Shown one piece after another: positions 10,373 to 19,511 of a stretch of DNA of 64,000 nucleotides. A model generated the notes under the pieces. It was not told the DNA's origin. It made no database searches and saw nothing but the letters and a program-made list of their open reading frames with translations. The stretch spans positions 620,001 to 684,000 of the forward strand of contig NZ_JAAZQD010000001.1 in the NCBI RefSeq assembly GCF_012395255.1. The letters are read 5' to 3'. The translations under genes were made by a program, and so were the position numbers. Within the stretch, counting starts at the first letter, position 1; each line of letters opens with the position of its first letter. This stretch comes from Oleiagrimonas citrea (GTDB lineage: Bacteria; Pseudomonadota; Gammaproteobacteria; Xanthomonadales; Rhodanobacteraceae).

Positions 10373-10939
10373 ATGCCTTTGCCGCCTCCGCACATCCACG
10401 ACCAGCCCCTGCCCTACGTGGCCAAGCTCGACGAGCGCCCGGCCAGCGCCGTCGATCTGGTGGTGATCCACTGCACCGAACTGCCCGATCTGGCCACCGC
10501 GCGCCGCTACGGCGAAAAAGTGCTGTACGCCTCGGGCACCGGCAACAGCGGCCATTTCTACATCGACCGCGATGGCCAGGTGTACCGCTACGTGCCGGGC
10601 ACGCGGGTCGCCAACCACACCCGCGGCTACAACGAGCGCTCGATCGGCATCGAACTGGTCAACAGCGGCCGTTATCCGGACTGGCTCGACAGCCGCCACC
10701 AGACCATGACCCAGCCCTACACCGCCGCGCAGATCGCCAGCCTGCGCGCGCTGCTGGGGCAGTTACGGCACGACTATCCGAACCTGCGCTGGATCGCCGG
10801 ACACGAGGACCTGGACACCACCCTGGTGCCGGCCAGCGACGATCCGTCGATCCAGGTCCACCGCAAACTCGACCCCGGCCCGCAGTTCCCCTGGCCGAAG
10901 GTGCTCGAGGGCCTGTCCCTGCAGCGCCTGCATCCCTGA
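10373..10939 (+). CDS. N-acetylmuramoyl-L-alanine amidase, AmpD-like (Amidase_2)
   Basis: 188 residues with no signal peptide. The zinc ligands of the family are visible as His33 (VVIHCTE), His144 (AGHEDLD) and Asp167 (KLDPGPQFPW); Glu94 in IGIELVN corresponds to the catalytic acid. The central SGHFYIDRDGQVYRYV and VANHTRGYNERS match AmpD-type enzymes that cleave anhydro-muropeptides during peptidoglycan recycling. The insert between His144 and Asp167 is longer than in E. coli AmpD, so it may be a relative (AmpDh or AmiD-like) rather than AmpD itself. Probably cytoplasmic. No ampE or ampR is adjacent. Confidence 0.87.
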   Translation: MPLPPPHIHDQPLPYVAKLDERPASAVDLVVIHCTELPDLATARRYGEKVLYASGTGNSGHFYIDRDGQVYRYVPGTRVANHTRGYNERSIGIELVNSGRYPDWLDSRHQTMTQPYTAAQIASLRALLGQLRHDYPNLRWIAGHEDLDTTLVPASDDPSIQVHRKLDPGPQFPWPKVLEGLSLQRLHP

Positions 10940-10990
10940 GCGCGGCCCCGCCCCGCTATACTTGCGTCCATTCCCGCACCCGGATTCCGC

Positions 10991-11863
10991 ATGAGCAACA
11001 CGCACGTCGGCGAGCTGATCGAACTGCTGCGCCTGGAGCGCCTCGAAGACAATCTTTTCCGCGGCCAGAGCCGCGACATCGGCACCCGCTTCGTGTTCGG
11101 CGGACAGGTACTCGGCCAGGCGCTTTCGGCGGCACAGCAGACCGTCGAACCGCACCGCCATGCCCATTCGCTGCATGCCTACTTCCTGCGCGCCGGCGAC
11201 ATCAACGCACCGATCGTGTACTCGGTCGAGCGCGCGCGCGACGGGCACAGCTTCTCCTCGCGGCGCATCGTCGCCATCCAGCACGGCAAGCCGATCCTCA
11301 ACTGCGCCGTGTCGTTCCAGATCGAGGAAGAAGGCTTCGAGCACCAGACCTCGATGCCCGAGGTGCCCGCGCCCGAGGACATCGCACCGCAGGACCCGCT
11401 GCCGCCGGAGGAATTCGCCAAGCTGCCGGTGAAGCTGCAACGCTGGCTCGGCGCCGACCGCCCGTTCGAGTTCCGCCAGGTCTGGCCGCGCGATGAGATG
11501 CATCCGGCCAAGCGACCGCCCTACCAGCACATCTGGTTCCGCCTGACCGCGCCGGTGCCCGACGCCACGGCCGATCAGCAGCGCGCGCTGCTGGCCTATG
11601 CCTCGGATTTCCACCTGATCGGCACCAGCACGCTACCGCACGGGATTTCCTACATCAGCCACAACGTGCAGATGGCCAGCCTCGACCACGCGATGTGGTT
11701 CCACCGCCCGTTCCGCGTCGACGAGTGGCTGCTGTACTCGTTCGACAGCCCGACGGCGCAAGGTGCGCGCGGCCTGGCGCGCGGCATGATCTTCCGCCGC
11801 GACGGCACGCTGGTGGCCTCGACCGCGCAGGAAGGCCTGGTGCGCCTGCGCGACGACGACTGA
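10991..11863 (+). CDS. tesB: acyl-CoA thioesterase II
   Basis: 290 residues (E. coli TesB 286). It hydrolyses medium and long acyl-CoA to free acid and CoA. Double hot-dog structure: the first half has FGGQVLGQALSAAQQTV and HSLHAYFLRAGD, the second has ISHNVQMASLDHAMWFH and DEWLLYSFDSP, both typical of TesB. The start follows a TATACT box at 10957-10962 by about 30 bases. The next gene begins 21 bases downstream. Confidence 0.92.
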   Translation: MSNTHVGELIELLRLERLEDNLFRGQSRDIGTRFVFGGQVLGQALSAAQQTVEPHRHAHSLHAYFLRAGDINAPIVYSVERARDGHSFSSRRIVAIQHGKPILNCAVSFQIEEEGFEHQTSMPEVPAPEDIAPQDPLPPEEFAKLPVKLQRWLGADRPFEFRQVWPRDEMHPAKRPPYQHIWFRLTAPVPDATADQQRALLAYASDFHLIGTSTLPHGISYISHNVQMASLDHAMWFHRPFRVDEWLLYSFDSPTAQGARGLARGMIFRRDGTLVASTAQEGLVRLRDDD

Positions 11864-11884
11864 GCCACGGAGTATCCTTGTCCC

Positions 11885-12286
11885 ATGCGCGAGATCTACA
11901 CCTCCCCTCGAGACGAGAACATCAACCGCGTGGTCGCCATGCTCGCCGAGCATGGCATCGAGACCAAGATCAACAACCGCGCGTCCTACCAGCGCTCCAG
12001 CTACAAGCGCTTCAGCTACACGCAGCCGGGCGATACCCAGCGCTGGCCGCAGGTGGAAGTGCGCTTCGCCGATGATCTGCCCAAGGCACGCGCGCTGCTG
12101 CGCGAGGCCGGACTGGAACCGCTGACGCGGCATGCCGACGTGCTGGCTGCCTCACGCGCCAGCGACAGTGCCGAACGCGCCGTGCTCAAGCGCAAGTCCA
12201 CCGTGCGGCGCGCCCGCACGATCGCCTTCGCCGCCATCGTCGCCGTGATCGCGCTGATGGTGCTGCGGATGACGTTCTCCAGCTGA
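11885..12286 (+). CDS. conserved protein with DUF2007-like N terminus and C-terminal membrane helix
   Basis: 133 residues. Residues 1-75 (REIYTSPRDENINRVVAMLA, then HGIETKINNR and VRFADDLPKARALL) resemble the small alpha/beta DUF2007 'putative signal-transducing' fold. A basic linker (KRKSTVRRAR) leads into a single C-terminal membrane helix (TIAFAAIVAVIALMVLRM), so the domain is probably held on the inner face of the membrane. A TATCCT box (11873) close to the start may be its own promoter -10. Function unknown; similar genes in xanthomonads have been called pathogenicity-like without evidence visible here. Confidence 0.6.
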   Translation: MREIYTSPRDENINRVVAMLAEHGIETKINNRASYQRSSYKRFSYTQPGDTQRWPQVEVRFADDLPKARALLREAGLEPLTRHADVLAASRASDSAERAVLKRKSTVRRARTIAFAAIVAVIALMVLRMTFSS

Positions 12287-12360
12287 CCCGCCCACGTGCA
12301 GCTGGACGCGTTCCGCCGCGATCGTCGTAGACTGTGGATGGACCCCGCCGGACCGATTCG

Positions 12361-13098
12361 ATGCGCTCCGAACGCATTCGCCTGTTCCTGACCCTGCCCC
12401 ACGCCTGTGGCTACTACGCCGACCGCGCGGCGCAGAATCTGGTGCTGGACCCGGCCGCACCGAACCTCGACCGTCTCTATCCGGGCGCGCTGGCGCAGGG
12501 CTTTCGTCGCGCCGGCGGACATCTGTATCGACCGCGCTGCGCGCGATGCCAGGCCTGCATCCCCTGCCGGGTGCCGGTCGAGCACTTTCGTCCCGACCGC
12601 AGCCAGCGACGCTGTCTGAAACGCAACGCGGATCTGACCCTGCACGAAGCCGAACCCACCTACACCGAGGAACGCTTCGCGCTGTACACCAAGTACCTGC
12701 GCAGCCGGCACCCGGGCGGCGGCATGGACGAGGCCGAGCCGGACGATTTTCGCCACTTCCTGAGCGCGCCGTGGAGTCCGACGCTGTTCCTGGAGATGCG
12801 CAAGAACGGCCACCTGCTCGGCGTCGCCGTCACCGACGTCTGCGTCAGCGGCCTGTCGGCCGTCTACACCTTCTTCGACCCGGACGCATCGGCGCGCAGC
12901 CTGGGCACCTTCGGCATCCTCAGCCAGCTCGAGCTGGCGCGACGACGCGGCCTGGAATACCTCTACCTCGGCTACTGGATCGAAGGTCACCCGAAGATGG
13001 ACTATAAGCGGCGCTTCCGCCCGCTGGAGGTCCTCCGCGAAGAGCGCTGGACACCGTTGCGGGACGATACCGACGCGGCAAAGCCGTCAGGAGCGTGA
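12361..13098 (+). CDS. bpt: aspartate/glutamate leucyltransferase (bacterial arginyltransferase homologue)
   Basis: 245 residues. Bpt transfers Leu from leucyl-tRNA to proteins beginning with Asp or Glu, marking them for ClpS/ClpAP in the N-end rule pathway. The N-terminal CGYYADRAAQN, the four-cysteine-type cluster CARCQACIPCR and the downstream TYTEERFALYTKYLRSRH and YLYLGYWIEGHPKMDYK motifs are characteristic. The start at 12361 begins the conserved N terminus; an upstream in-frame ATG at 12334 adds an atypical leader. Cytoplasmic. The gene is convergent with purT. Confidence 0.92.
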   Translation: MRSERIRLFLTLPHACGYYADRAAQNLVLDPAAPNLDRLYPGALAQGFRRAGGHLYRPRCARCQACIPCRVPVEHFRPDRSQRRCLKRNADLTLHEAEPTYTEERFALYTKYLRSRHPGGGMDEAEPDDFRHFLSAPWSPTLFLEMRKNGHLLGVAVTDVCVSGLSAVYTFFDPDASARSLGTFGILSQLELARRRGLEYLYLGYWIEGHPKMDYKRRFRPLEVLREERWTPLRDDTDAAKPSGA

Positions 13099-13109
13099 AC
13101 GGCTTTGCC
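13077..13109. terminator. hairpin over the bpt stop codon
   Basis: GGCAAAGCCGT (13077-13087) pairs with ACGGCTTTGCC (13099-13109) over an 11-nt loop that contains the bpt stop region. There is no T-tract, so it may be a weak terminator or a 3' stabilising stem. Confidence 0.4.
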
Positions 13110-13240
13110 AACCGGATGGCACGGCCGCCACCTTTCCGGCCATTCTTCGCGTACAGCGACGCTCATGACGCTGGCGAATGGTGGAAACGCGGTCCTCGTG
13201 CAACCGACGTCCCGCCTCGGCTGACCCCCGCCTCACGCCG

Positions 13241-14422
13241 CTAGAACGTAACCTTTATCTGCGCCGCGGCGTCCCGCGCCTTCGCGCGCGCCTCGTCGAC
13301 GTTCTCTCCGCGCGCCAGCGTCACCGCCATGCGCCGGCGACCGGACACTTCCGGCTTGCCGAACACGCGCAAAGCCGTATCGGGTTCGGCCAACGCCTTG
13401 TCCAGCCCGTGGTAGACCGGATGCCGTCCCTCGCCCTCGACCAGCACCGCGCAGGACGCGGACGGCCCGAAACTGCGGATCGCCGGAATCGGCAGGCCCA
13501 GAATCGCCCGCGCATGCAGGGCGAATTCGGACAGATCCTGCGAGATCAACGTCACCAGTCCGGTGTCGTGCGGGCGCGGGCTGACCTCGGAGAAGATCAC
13601 CGTATCGCCCTGGACAAAGCACTCGACGCCGAACAGTCCGTACCCGCCGAGCGCTTCGGTCATGCGAGCGGCGATGCGTTCGGCCTCGGCCCGCGCGGCG
13701 TCGCTCATCGGCTGCGGCTGCCACGACTCGCGGTAGTCGCCGTCTTCCTGCACGTGCCCGACAGGGTCGCAGAACGACGTGCCGTCACGATGGCGCACGG
13801 TCAGCAACGTGATCTCGTACTCGAAATCGACGAAACCCTCGACGATCACCCGCCCCTGCCCGGCACGGCCCCCGGACTGGGCGTATTCCCAGGCCGGCCC
13901 GATGTCGTCGCGCGTGCGCAGCACGCTCTGCCCCTTGCCGGAGGAACTCATCACCGGCTTGACCACGCACGGCAGACCCACCGCTTCGATGGCCTGCTCG
14001 TATTCCTCGCGCGTGCCGCAGAACCGATACGGCGACGTCGGCAGCCCCAGCTCCTCGGCCGCCAGGCGGCGGATGCCTTCACGATCCATGGTCAGTCGTG
14101 CGGCGCGCGCGGTCGGGATCACATGCAGGCCCTCGCGCTCCATCGCTTCCAGCGTGGGCGTGTGGATCGCCTCGATCTCTGGCACCACCAGGTCCGGCTT
14201 CTCCTGCTCGATGAGGCGGCGCAATGCTTCGCCATCGAGCATGTCGATCACGTGGCTGCGATGCGCGACCTGCATGGCCGGCGCGTCCGCGTAACGATCC
14301 ACGGCGATGACCTCGACCGCGAAACGCTGCAGCTCGATCGCCACTTCCTTGCCGAGTTCGCCCGAACCCAGCAACAGCACGCGCGTGGCGCGTTCGCTCA
14401 AGGGTGTGCCCAGTGCTTTCAT
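13241..14422 (-). CDS. purT: formate-dependent phosphoribosylglycinamide formyltransferase PurT
   Basis: 393 residues (E. coli PurT 392). It uses ATP and formate to formylate GAR in purine synthesis, as an alternative to PurN. The ATP-grasp architecture is seen in [18 protein letters not shown] (pre-ATP-grasp), [17 protein letters not shown] (phosphate loop) and [20 protein letters not shown] (metal-binding Glu residues), ending with [21 protein letters not shown] lies about seven bases before the ATG at 14422. The gene stands alone, convergent with bpt. Confidence 0.94.
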   Translation of the reverse strand: MKALGTPLSERATRVLLLGSGELGKEVAIELQRFAVEVIAVDRYADAPAMQVAHRSHVIDMLDGEALRRLIEQEKPDLVVPEIEAIHTPTLEAMEREGLHVIPTARAARLTMDREGIRRLAAEELGLPTSPYRFCGTREEYEQAIEAVGLPCVVKPVMSSSGKGQSVLRTRDDIGPAWEYAQSGGRAGQGRVIVEGFVDFEYEITLLTVRHRDGTSFCDPVGHVQEDGDYRESWQPQPMSDAARAEAERIAARMTEALGGYGLFGVECFVQGDTVIFSEVSPRPHDTGLVTLISQDLSEFALHARAILGLPIPAIRSFGPSASCAVLVEGEGRHPVYHGLDKALAEPDTALRVFGKPEVSGRRRMAVTLARGENVDEARAKARDAAAQIKVTF

Positions 14423-14506
14423 GATGACTCCAGAGGCTGTCGATCCATTGTAGCGGTCAGCGTTCGCCATGAACGGCGATCGCGTGCCGTGCAGACGGCG
14501 ACGCCG

Positions 14507-14884
14507 CTAGTGACGCACGCGCATCGACCACCCCAGGGCCAGCCAGCCGACCACGAAGGCGATGCCGCCGAACGGCGTGACGATGCCGGTCCACCGCGGC
14601 GCACCGAGCGCCAGCGCATAGAGGCTGCCGCTGAACAGCACGATACCCAGCGCGAACGCAACCAACGCGACCTTCACCGAACGCCCGCTGGGCGCGAGAA
14701 CGACCGTCAGCGCCAGCGCCAGTGCATGCCAGAACTGATACTGCACGGCGGTTTCCCAGATCTGCATGTGCTGCGCGTCCAGCGTGGCGCGCAGGCCGTG
14801 CGCACCGAACGCGCCCAGCAGCACCGCGCTGGCGCCGGCGATGGCCACCAGCCAGCCACCTGGGGAAGGGACAGAATGTCGCAT
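14507..14884 (-). CDS. DUF423 family small membrane protein
   Basis: 125 residues with four hydrophobic helices: GGWLVAIAGASAVLLGAFGAHG, WHALALALTVVL, VALVAFALGIVLFSGSLYAL and GIAFVVGWLALGW. The conserved GAFGAHGL and the YQFWHALAL segment (with the preceding Tyr/Gln) mark the DUF423 (E. coli YgdD) family of inner-membrane proteins of unknown role. ATG at 14884 begins the family N terminus. It is divergent from the SCO1-like gene with only 52 bases between starts, so their promoters must overlap. Confidence 0.85.
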   Translation of the reverse strand: MRHSVPSPGGWLVAIAGASAVLLGAFGAHGLRATLDAQHMQIWETAVQYQFWHALALALTVVLAPSGRSVKVALVAFALGIVLFSGSLYALALGAPRWTGIVTPFGGIAFVVGWLALGWSMRVRH

Positions 14885-14936
14885 GCATCGGCTCCCGAAA
14901 CGAAAACCCGGCCATCTTGGCGTATGCTGACCGGCC

Positions 14937-15563
14937 ATGAACAGCCCTCGCCTACCTCTTCGTCGCGCAGGCCTGCTGACCGGCCTGATCGCGACCCTGC
15001 TCGCCGCGGCCCTGCTGGCCGGTTGCCACAGCGCACCGAAGCTGAAATTCCGCCTGACCGATGTCACCGGCCACCTGCCCGACCTGAAGTTCCAGCTGAC
15101 CGACGATGACGGCCAGACCGTGACCGCGAAGCACTACCGCGGCAAGGTCACGATGCTGTATTTCGGCTACACCCACTGCCCCGACGTATGCCCGCTGACG
15201 CTGACCCGCATCCACGTGGTGATGCAGCGCCTGGGCAAGCTGGCTGACGGCGCGCGCTTCCTGTTCGTCACCGTGGACCCGGCGCGCGATACCGTGCCCG
15301 TGCTGCACCAGTACGTGACCGCCTTCGACAAGCACGCCGTGGGCCTGACCGGCACCCGCGCGCAGATCCGCGCACTGGCCAAGCGCTACCGCGCCGCGTT
15401 CGACCGCGGCAAGCAGGCCAAGAACGGCGGCTACGAGGTCAACCACAGCTCGGCTATCTACATCTTCGACCGCCAGGGCCGCGCCCGCGTGCTGGCCACG
15501 CCGGCCACCAGCAACGACGACCTGGTGCATGACCTGCACCTGCTGCTCAACACGGGAGACTGA
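14937..15563 (+). CDS. SCO1/SenC copper-delivery lipoprotein
   Basis: 208 residues. A lipoprotein signal ends in LLAGC (Cys30 lipidated). The thioredoxin-like domain keeps the copper site CPDVC (Cys81, Cys85) and the distal His170 in EVNHSSAIYIFD, plus the FVTVDPARD segment. SCO proteins load Cu into the CuA centre of cytochrome c oxidase or act as thiol oxidoreductases in the periplasm. The following genes encode PCuAC (6 bases downstream) and CtaG (convergent), forming a copper-insertion group for a haem-copper oxidase. The oxidase genes are not in the window. Confidence 0.93.
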   Translation: MNSPRLPLRRAGLLTGLIATLLAAALLAGCHSAPKLKFRLTDVTGHLPDLKFQLTDDDGQTVTAKHYRGKVTMLYFGYTHCPDVCPLTLTRIHVVMQRLGKLADGARFLFVTVDPARDTVPVLHQYVTAFDKHAVGLTGTRAQIRALAKRYRAAFDRGKQAKNGGYEVNHSSAIYIFDRQGRARVLATPATSNDDLVHDLHLLLNTGD

Positions 15564-15568
15564 CCGAC

Positions 15569-16033
15569 ATGCGCATCCCCAAGACGCTCGCCCTGGCCTT
15601 CGTGTTCGTTCTCGCGCTACCCGCTCTGGCTCTGGCCCAGGCCAAGGAAAGCGCTGCCGTGCACGTCAGCGCGGCGTGGATTCGCGTACTGCCTGGCGCG
15701 CTGCCCAACGCCGGCTACGCGGTGCTGCACAACGACAGCGATAGCGCCGTGAAGCTGGTCGGTGCCAGCAGTCCGGCCTACGGACAGGTGATGCTGCACA
15801 AGAGCAGCGAGTCGGGTGGCGTTTCGCGCATGCATATGGTGCCGAGCCTGACCATTCCGGCGCACGGCAAGGTCGAGTTCGCGCCCGGCGGCTATCACCT
15901 GATGCTGATGCGCGCCGTGCACCCGGTGAAAGCCGGCACCCATGTCGCGATCCAGCTGCGCTTCGCCGACGGCAGCATCCTGCACGCTGGTTTCCTGGCC
16001 CGCCCGGCCAACGCCACCGGCATCAGCGACTGA
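15569..16033 (+). CDS. periplasmic copper chaperone PCu(A)C
   Basis: 154 residues. A signal peptide (AFVFVLALPALALA) precedes a cupredoxin-like domain. The copper ligands are the H(M)x10Mx21HxM-type residues: VMLHKSSESGG, RMHMVPS, and YHLMLM near residue 110. PCuAC passes Cu(I) to SCO or directly to oxidase subunits. It starts 6 bases after the SCO1-like gene, so the two form an operon, and its 3' end overlaps the convergent CtaG gene by 11 bases. Confidence 0.92.
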   Translation: MRIPKTLALAFVFVLALPALALAQAKESAAVHVSAAWIRVLPGALPNAGYAVLHNDSDSAVKLVGASSPAYGQVMLHKSSESGGVSRMHMVPSLTIPAHGKVEFAPGGYHLMLMRAVHPVKAGTHVAIQLRFADGSILHAGFLARPANATGISD

Positions 16034-16877
16034 CGCGACCGCGCACTCCGCGCCTCGGCAGACGGCCGCGCGCGGACAGCGACATCCAATTGCGCAGCGC
16101 GATCAATGCGGCGATCACGCTCATCATCGCGCTGGGAATCCACAGCACCAACCCGCCGATCAGCTGCGAGGTCATCGTGCTGATGGACGGGAAGGCACGC
16201 CCGCAGATGTCGTAGATCGGATACAGATCATGACGCGCGAAGGTGACCATCGCGCCGATCAGGATCTGCGGTACCGCAACCGCCAGTGCGATCAGCACGC
16301 GCACGCCCGGCGCCAGCCGCGCGGGCGGACTCGGTCGTCGATCCAGCACCAGCCACCAGAACATCAACCCGTCGACGGTGACGCTCCAGTTCATGACCCG
16401 GTACCAGCGCCAATCCAGCATCGCCACGAAGTGGATCGGCGGCCACAGCCAGATGTAGATCACGCCGAAGAACAGGATCGACGCCACCCACGGATTGAGC
16501 AGCACATCGAACAGCACATGCCACACCGGTCCGGCCTGCATACGCGCCAGACCGCGCGTGCGCCAGCGTAGTGGCAGACCCGCACGCAGTACCGGCCCCG
16601 GCGCGGACAATGCGATCAGGAACGGCCCGAGATGGTGCAGCGCCAGATGCTGGATACGGTGGATGAAGAATTCGCGTTCGGCGTAGTAGTCCAGGTAGGT
16701 ATGCAGCGCCACGTAGATCAGCGCCAGACCGGTCCAGAACGCAAATTGCCGCCAGAACCCCGGTGGGCGCCGTCGCGCGCCGCGCACGTACAGCACGGCA
16801 GCCATCGCGCAGAACACGACGACCGTCGGCGAGAATTCCCAGGGCACGAACCAGTGCAGCACGCTCATTCGATCCAT
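16023..16877 (-). CDS. cytochrome c oxidase assembly factor, CtaG (caa3) family
   Basis: 284 residues of mostly membrane sequence with about seven helices (VVVFCAMAAVLYV, FWTGLALIYVALHTYL, SILFFGVIYIWLW, MFWWLVLD, IALAVAVPQILIGAMV, LIGGLVLWIPSAMMSVIAAL). HRIQHLALHHLGPFL near residue 90, with several His, is a family hallmark. CtaG proteins help build the CuB centre in some oxidases. Start could be 16877 or the ATG at 16868; no strong ribosome site distinguishes them. Its position beside SCO and PCuAC supports a copper-insertion role. Confidence 0.85.
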   Translation of the reverse strand: MDRMSVLHWFVPWEFSPTVVVFCAMAAVLYVRGARRRPPGFWRQFAFWTGLALIYVALHTYLDYYAEREFFIHRIQHLALHHLGPFLIALSAPGPVLRAGLPLRWRTRGLARMQAGPVWHVLFDVLLNPWVASILFFGVIYIWLWPPIHFVAMLDWRWYRVMNWSVTVDGLMFWWLVLDRRPSPPARLAPGVRVLIALAVAVPQILIGAMVTFARHDLYPIYDICGRAFPSISTMTSQLIGGLVLWIPSAMMSVIAALIALRNWMSLSARGRLPRRGVRGRVSR

Positions 16878-16927
16878 TACACCAGAGTCACGCCCGCCAC
16901 GCCTCCGCACTGGCCACGCTTGCGCCC

Positions 16928-18775
16928 TTATGTCGCATCGCGCTTGCCGCTGCGGCGCTGTCGCAGCCATCCGTAGAGCATGCCGAACAGCATCACCAGC
17001 AACGGCATCAACAGGATGTTGAACGCCTTCACGCGCGTGCCCAGTGTATCGATCTCCGCGTCCAGCTGATGTTGCACCTCGCGCAGCTGCCGGCGAATCG
17101 ACAGCTTGCGCTTGAGCGCCTTTTCCAACTGCTGCTTGACCTTGTTGTCCGGCGCCGCAGTGCCGCTCTTGTCCGGCTGCAGCTTGGCCAGCTCCTGCTC
17201 GGTCGCCGCCAGCTCGTCTTCCAGCGCCTTCTCGCGATTGTGGAATTTCACGTCAGCCGCGCGGCGCAGCCCCTGCACGCGTGTGAATGGACGCTGCGAG
17301 ATGGCATGTCCGCGCACGGAAAGCAGTGCCGAGGAACCGCCCAGATTGTCCAGAATGTTGGCAACGAAATCGCCATTGTTGGCGAACGCGCTGAGCAACT
17401 GCTCGCCCAGGAACGGCGTGCGCCGCACCCACAGACGATCCGACAGCAGATCGGTGTCGGCCACCAGAATCACCTGCCCCGGTTCACGCATGCGATCCAG
17501 GTGATGCGGCCCCGTCCGATTCGGGAAGGCCGACTGGAACTGTCCGCGCAGCCGCGCGGCGATCACATAGTGCTCGCCGGTCGGCCGGTAGTCCTTGTAC
17601 AGCTCGGTCGGGTCGGCCGTGTCGCGGACGCGGTCGGCGGAAACCGGCATGGCTTCGCCGCTGGTCTGCACCAGCGGAAACAGGCGTGAATTCGTGTGGC
17701 GCACCAGCTCGAAATAGCCGCTGCTGGAGACATCGATGTTCTGCAGGCTCGCCGTGATCACGTCGCGATGATTGAGCTCCTGCGCTCCTAGCCCGAGCAC
17801 CGCGAAATCACGCACCGGCGCCGAGTTTCCACCCAGCGAGATCGACAGCGAGAGCGAACGGTCCAGCACCACGCGATTCGGATCGAATTCCACACCCCAG
17901 GCCCGGAACAGGCGCGGAAGGTCGGAACTGCTGCCCGCGACCGTCCCGGCCAGCGATCCGACCGGCAGCGCATCCATTTCGGCGTCGGGATCGACAAACA
18001 CTGCCAGATGACCGCCATGCATGACGTACTGGTCGATGGCGTACAGCTCGTCATCGCTGAGGTTCTTCGGATGCACGATCATCAACACGCTGAGCTTGTC
18101 GTTGATCTGCGACGGATCGTTCGGGTCCAGCATGTGCACGTCGAACAGCTGATGCAGCTGCCGCATCACGGCCCAGGGCGGCGTGCCGCTAATCGCACTG
18201 CCGTCGATGGGCAGCGTACTGAGAATGCCGATCCGCGGCTTGCTGGGCGCGTCCAGCTCGTAGACCAGCCGCGTGATGTTGTATTCCAGAAAGGCTTCCT
18301 GACCCGGGTCGAAGAACGGGATCGAAAGCTCGGTGCCGCTGGCCGTGCGTCCGGCCAGACCGAAGAACACGCGTTCGCCATTGCTGCCGCCCGGCATGGC
18401 CGTCAGGCCGCCGCCCAGGGCTCGATCCTCGTCGTCCGAGTAGGGCACCGGGTCGACCACCGAAAGATGCAGGCGCCCATGCGAGCGCGACACCATTTCC
18501 TGCAGCAGCTCGCGCACCCGCTGTTCGTAGCTGCGCAGTTGCGGAAGATCCCGCGTGGCGTGCCGCGAGAAATACAGCGTCAGGTGCACCGGGCGATGCA
18601 GCCCCTCGATAATCTTCTGGGTACCGGGGGACAGGCTGTACAGATGATCCGAAGTCAGGTCCACCCGCACTCCGCGCAGCCACATCGCATTCGCGAAGAT
18701 GACCCCGACGAATGCAGCCAGCAGCGCTAACAGCCCCAGACGCAGAAGGAACGAGCGGCGAACCAGCGTGCGCAT
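16928..18775 (-). CDS. Gld-type ABC system auxiliary protein (GldG-like)
   Basis: 615 residues. One N-terminal membrane helix (LGLLALLAAFVGVIFANAMW), then a large periplasmic-type domain that opens with RVDLTSDHLYSLSPGTQKII and HRPVHLTLYFSRH, both typical of the GldG/DUF4350-like family, a charged coiled-coil segment (residues 535-585, EKALEDELAATEQELAKL) and a C-terminal helix (FNILLMPLLVMLFGMLYGWL). In gliding bacteria GldG works with GldA/GldF; in proteobacteria similar trios have no known cargo. It starts one base after the permease gene ends, so it is the last gene of a three-gene operon. Confidence 0.87.
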   Translation of the reverse strand: MRTLVRRSFLLRLGLLALLAAFVGVIFANAMWLRGVRVDLTSDHLYSLSPGTQKIIEGLHRPVHLTLYFSRHATRDLPQLRSYEQRVRELLQEMVSRSHGRLHLSVVDPVPYSDDEDRALGGGLTAMPGGSNGERVFFGLAGRTASGTELSIPFFDPGQEAFLEYNITRLVYELDAPSKPRIGILSTLPIDGSAISGTPPWAVMRQLHQLFDVHMLDPNDPSQINDKLSVLMIVHPKNLSDDELYAIDQYVMHGGHLAVFVDPDAEMDALPVGSLAGTVAGSSSDLPRLFRAWGVEFDPNRVVLDRSLSLSISLGGNSAPVRDFAVLGLGAQELNHRDVITASLQNIDVSSSGYFELVRHTNSRLFPLVQTSGEAMPVSADRVRDTADPTELYKDYRPTGEHYVIAARLRGQFQSAFPNRTGPHHLDRMREPGQVILVADTDLLSDRLWVRRTPFLGEQLLSAFANNGDFVANILDNLGGSSALLSVRGHAISQRPFTRVQGLRRAADVKFHNREKALEDELAATEQELAKLQPDKSGTAAPDNKVKQQLEKALKRKLSIRRQLREVQHQLDAEIDTLGTRVKAFNILLMPLLVMLFGMLYGWLRQRRSGKRDAT

Positions 18776-18776
18776 C

Positions 18777-19511
18777 TCAGTCCCCCCGCTTCAATTGCAG
18801 GACGATCACGCCGGCCCAGAGCCAGACCACGATCGAGGTCACGAAGTAGACCAGGTCCTGCACATCGAGCACGCCCCGTGCAATGGCGCGGAAATGAAAC
18901 AGGATGCTGAACGCGGACACCATCCCGACCAACCGACTCGGGAGCCAGTCGATCAGCATGTCCTGGATCGCCGGCAGACCCGCCAGCACCAGCACGAAAC
19001 ACACCGCGGCGGTCAGGATGAACGCCACGACCTGGCTGCGGGTTAGCGCCGAAAGGCAACAGCCGACGGCCAGGAAACTACCCGCCATCAGCCAACTTCC
19101 CAGGTAGCCGGCAAGGATCACGCCGTTGTCCGGGTTGCCGAGATAGTTCACCGTGAGCCACATCGGAAAACTGAGCACGAGCGCCAGCGCGACGAACAGC
19201 CAGGCGGCGAGGAACTTGCCCAGCATTGCCTGAGTTACGCTGATCGGCAGCGTCAGCAGCAGCTCCAGCGTGCCGCTCTTTCGCTCCTCAGCCCACAACC
19301 GCATGGTCAGCGCCGGCGCGAGCACCAGGTACAGCCATGGGTGGAAATTGAAGAACGGCTGCAGATCGGCCAGACCGCGCTCGTAGAAGTCACCGACATA
19401 GAAAGTCAGTACACCGGCCATGAACAGGAAGATGACCAGGAACACGTACGCCAGCGGCGTCACGAAATAGCTGCGCAGTTCGCGCCGCATGATCGCCAGG
19501 ACCGCGCTCAT
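18777..19511 (-). CDS. ABC transporter permease, GldF-like
   Basis: 244 residues, six predicted membrane helices (including PLAYVFLVIFLFMAGVLTFYV, LVFALLALVLSF-like and VVAFILTAAVCFVLVLAG). The cytoplasmic RLWAEERKSGTLELLLTLPI motif is the ATPase-contact signature of ABC-2 permeases in this class. The start at 19511 overlaps the stop of the ATPase gene (ATGA, 19508-19511), and the next gene follows after one base, so all three are coupled. The substrate is unknown. Confidence 0.88.
   Translation of the reverse strand: MSAVLAIMRRELRSYFVTPLAYVFLVIFLFMAGVLTFYVGDFYERGLADLQPFFNFHPWLYLVLAPALTMRLWAEERKSGTLELLLTLPISVTQAMLGKFLAAWLFVALALVLSFPMWLTVNYLGNPDNGVILAGYLGSWLMAGSFLAVGCCLSALTRSQVVAFILTAAVCFVLVLAGLPAIQDMLIDWLPSRLVGMVSAFSILFHFRAIARGVLDVQDLVYFVTSIVVWLWAGVIVLQLKRGD

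Noticed and set aside
13178-15109. 643-codon plus-strand frame opposite purT
   Set aside because: Composition is that of an antisense frame and purT and the DUF423 gene on the other strand have full domain support.
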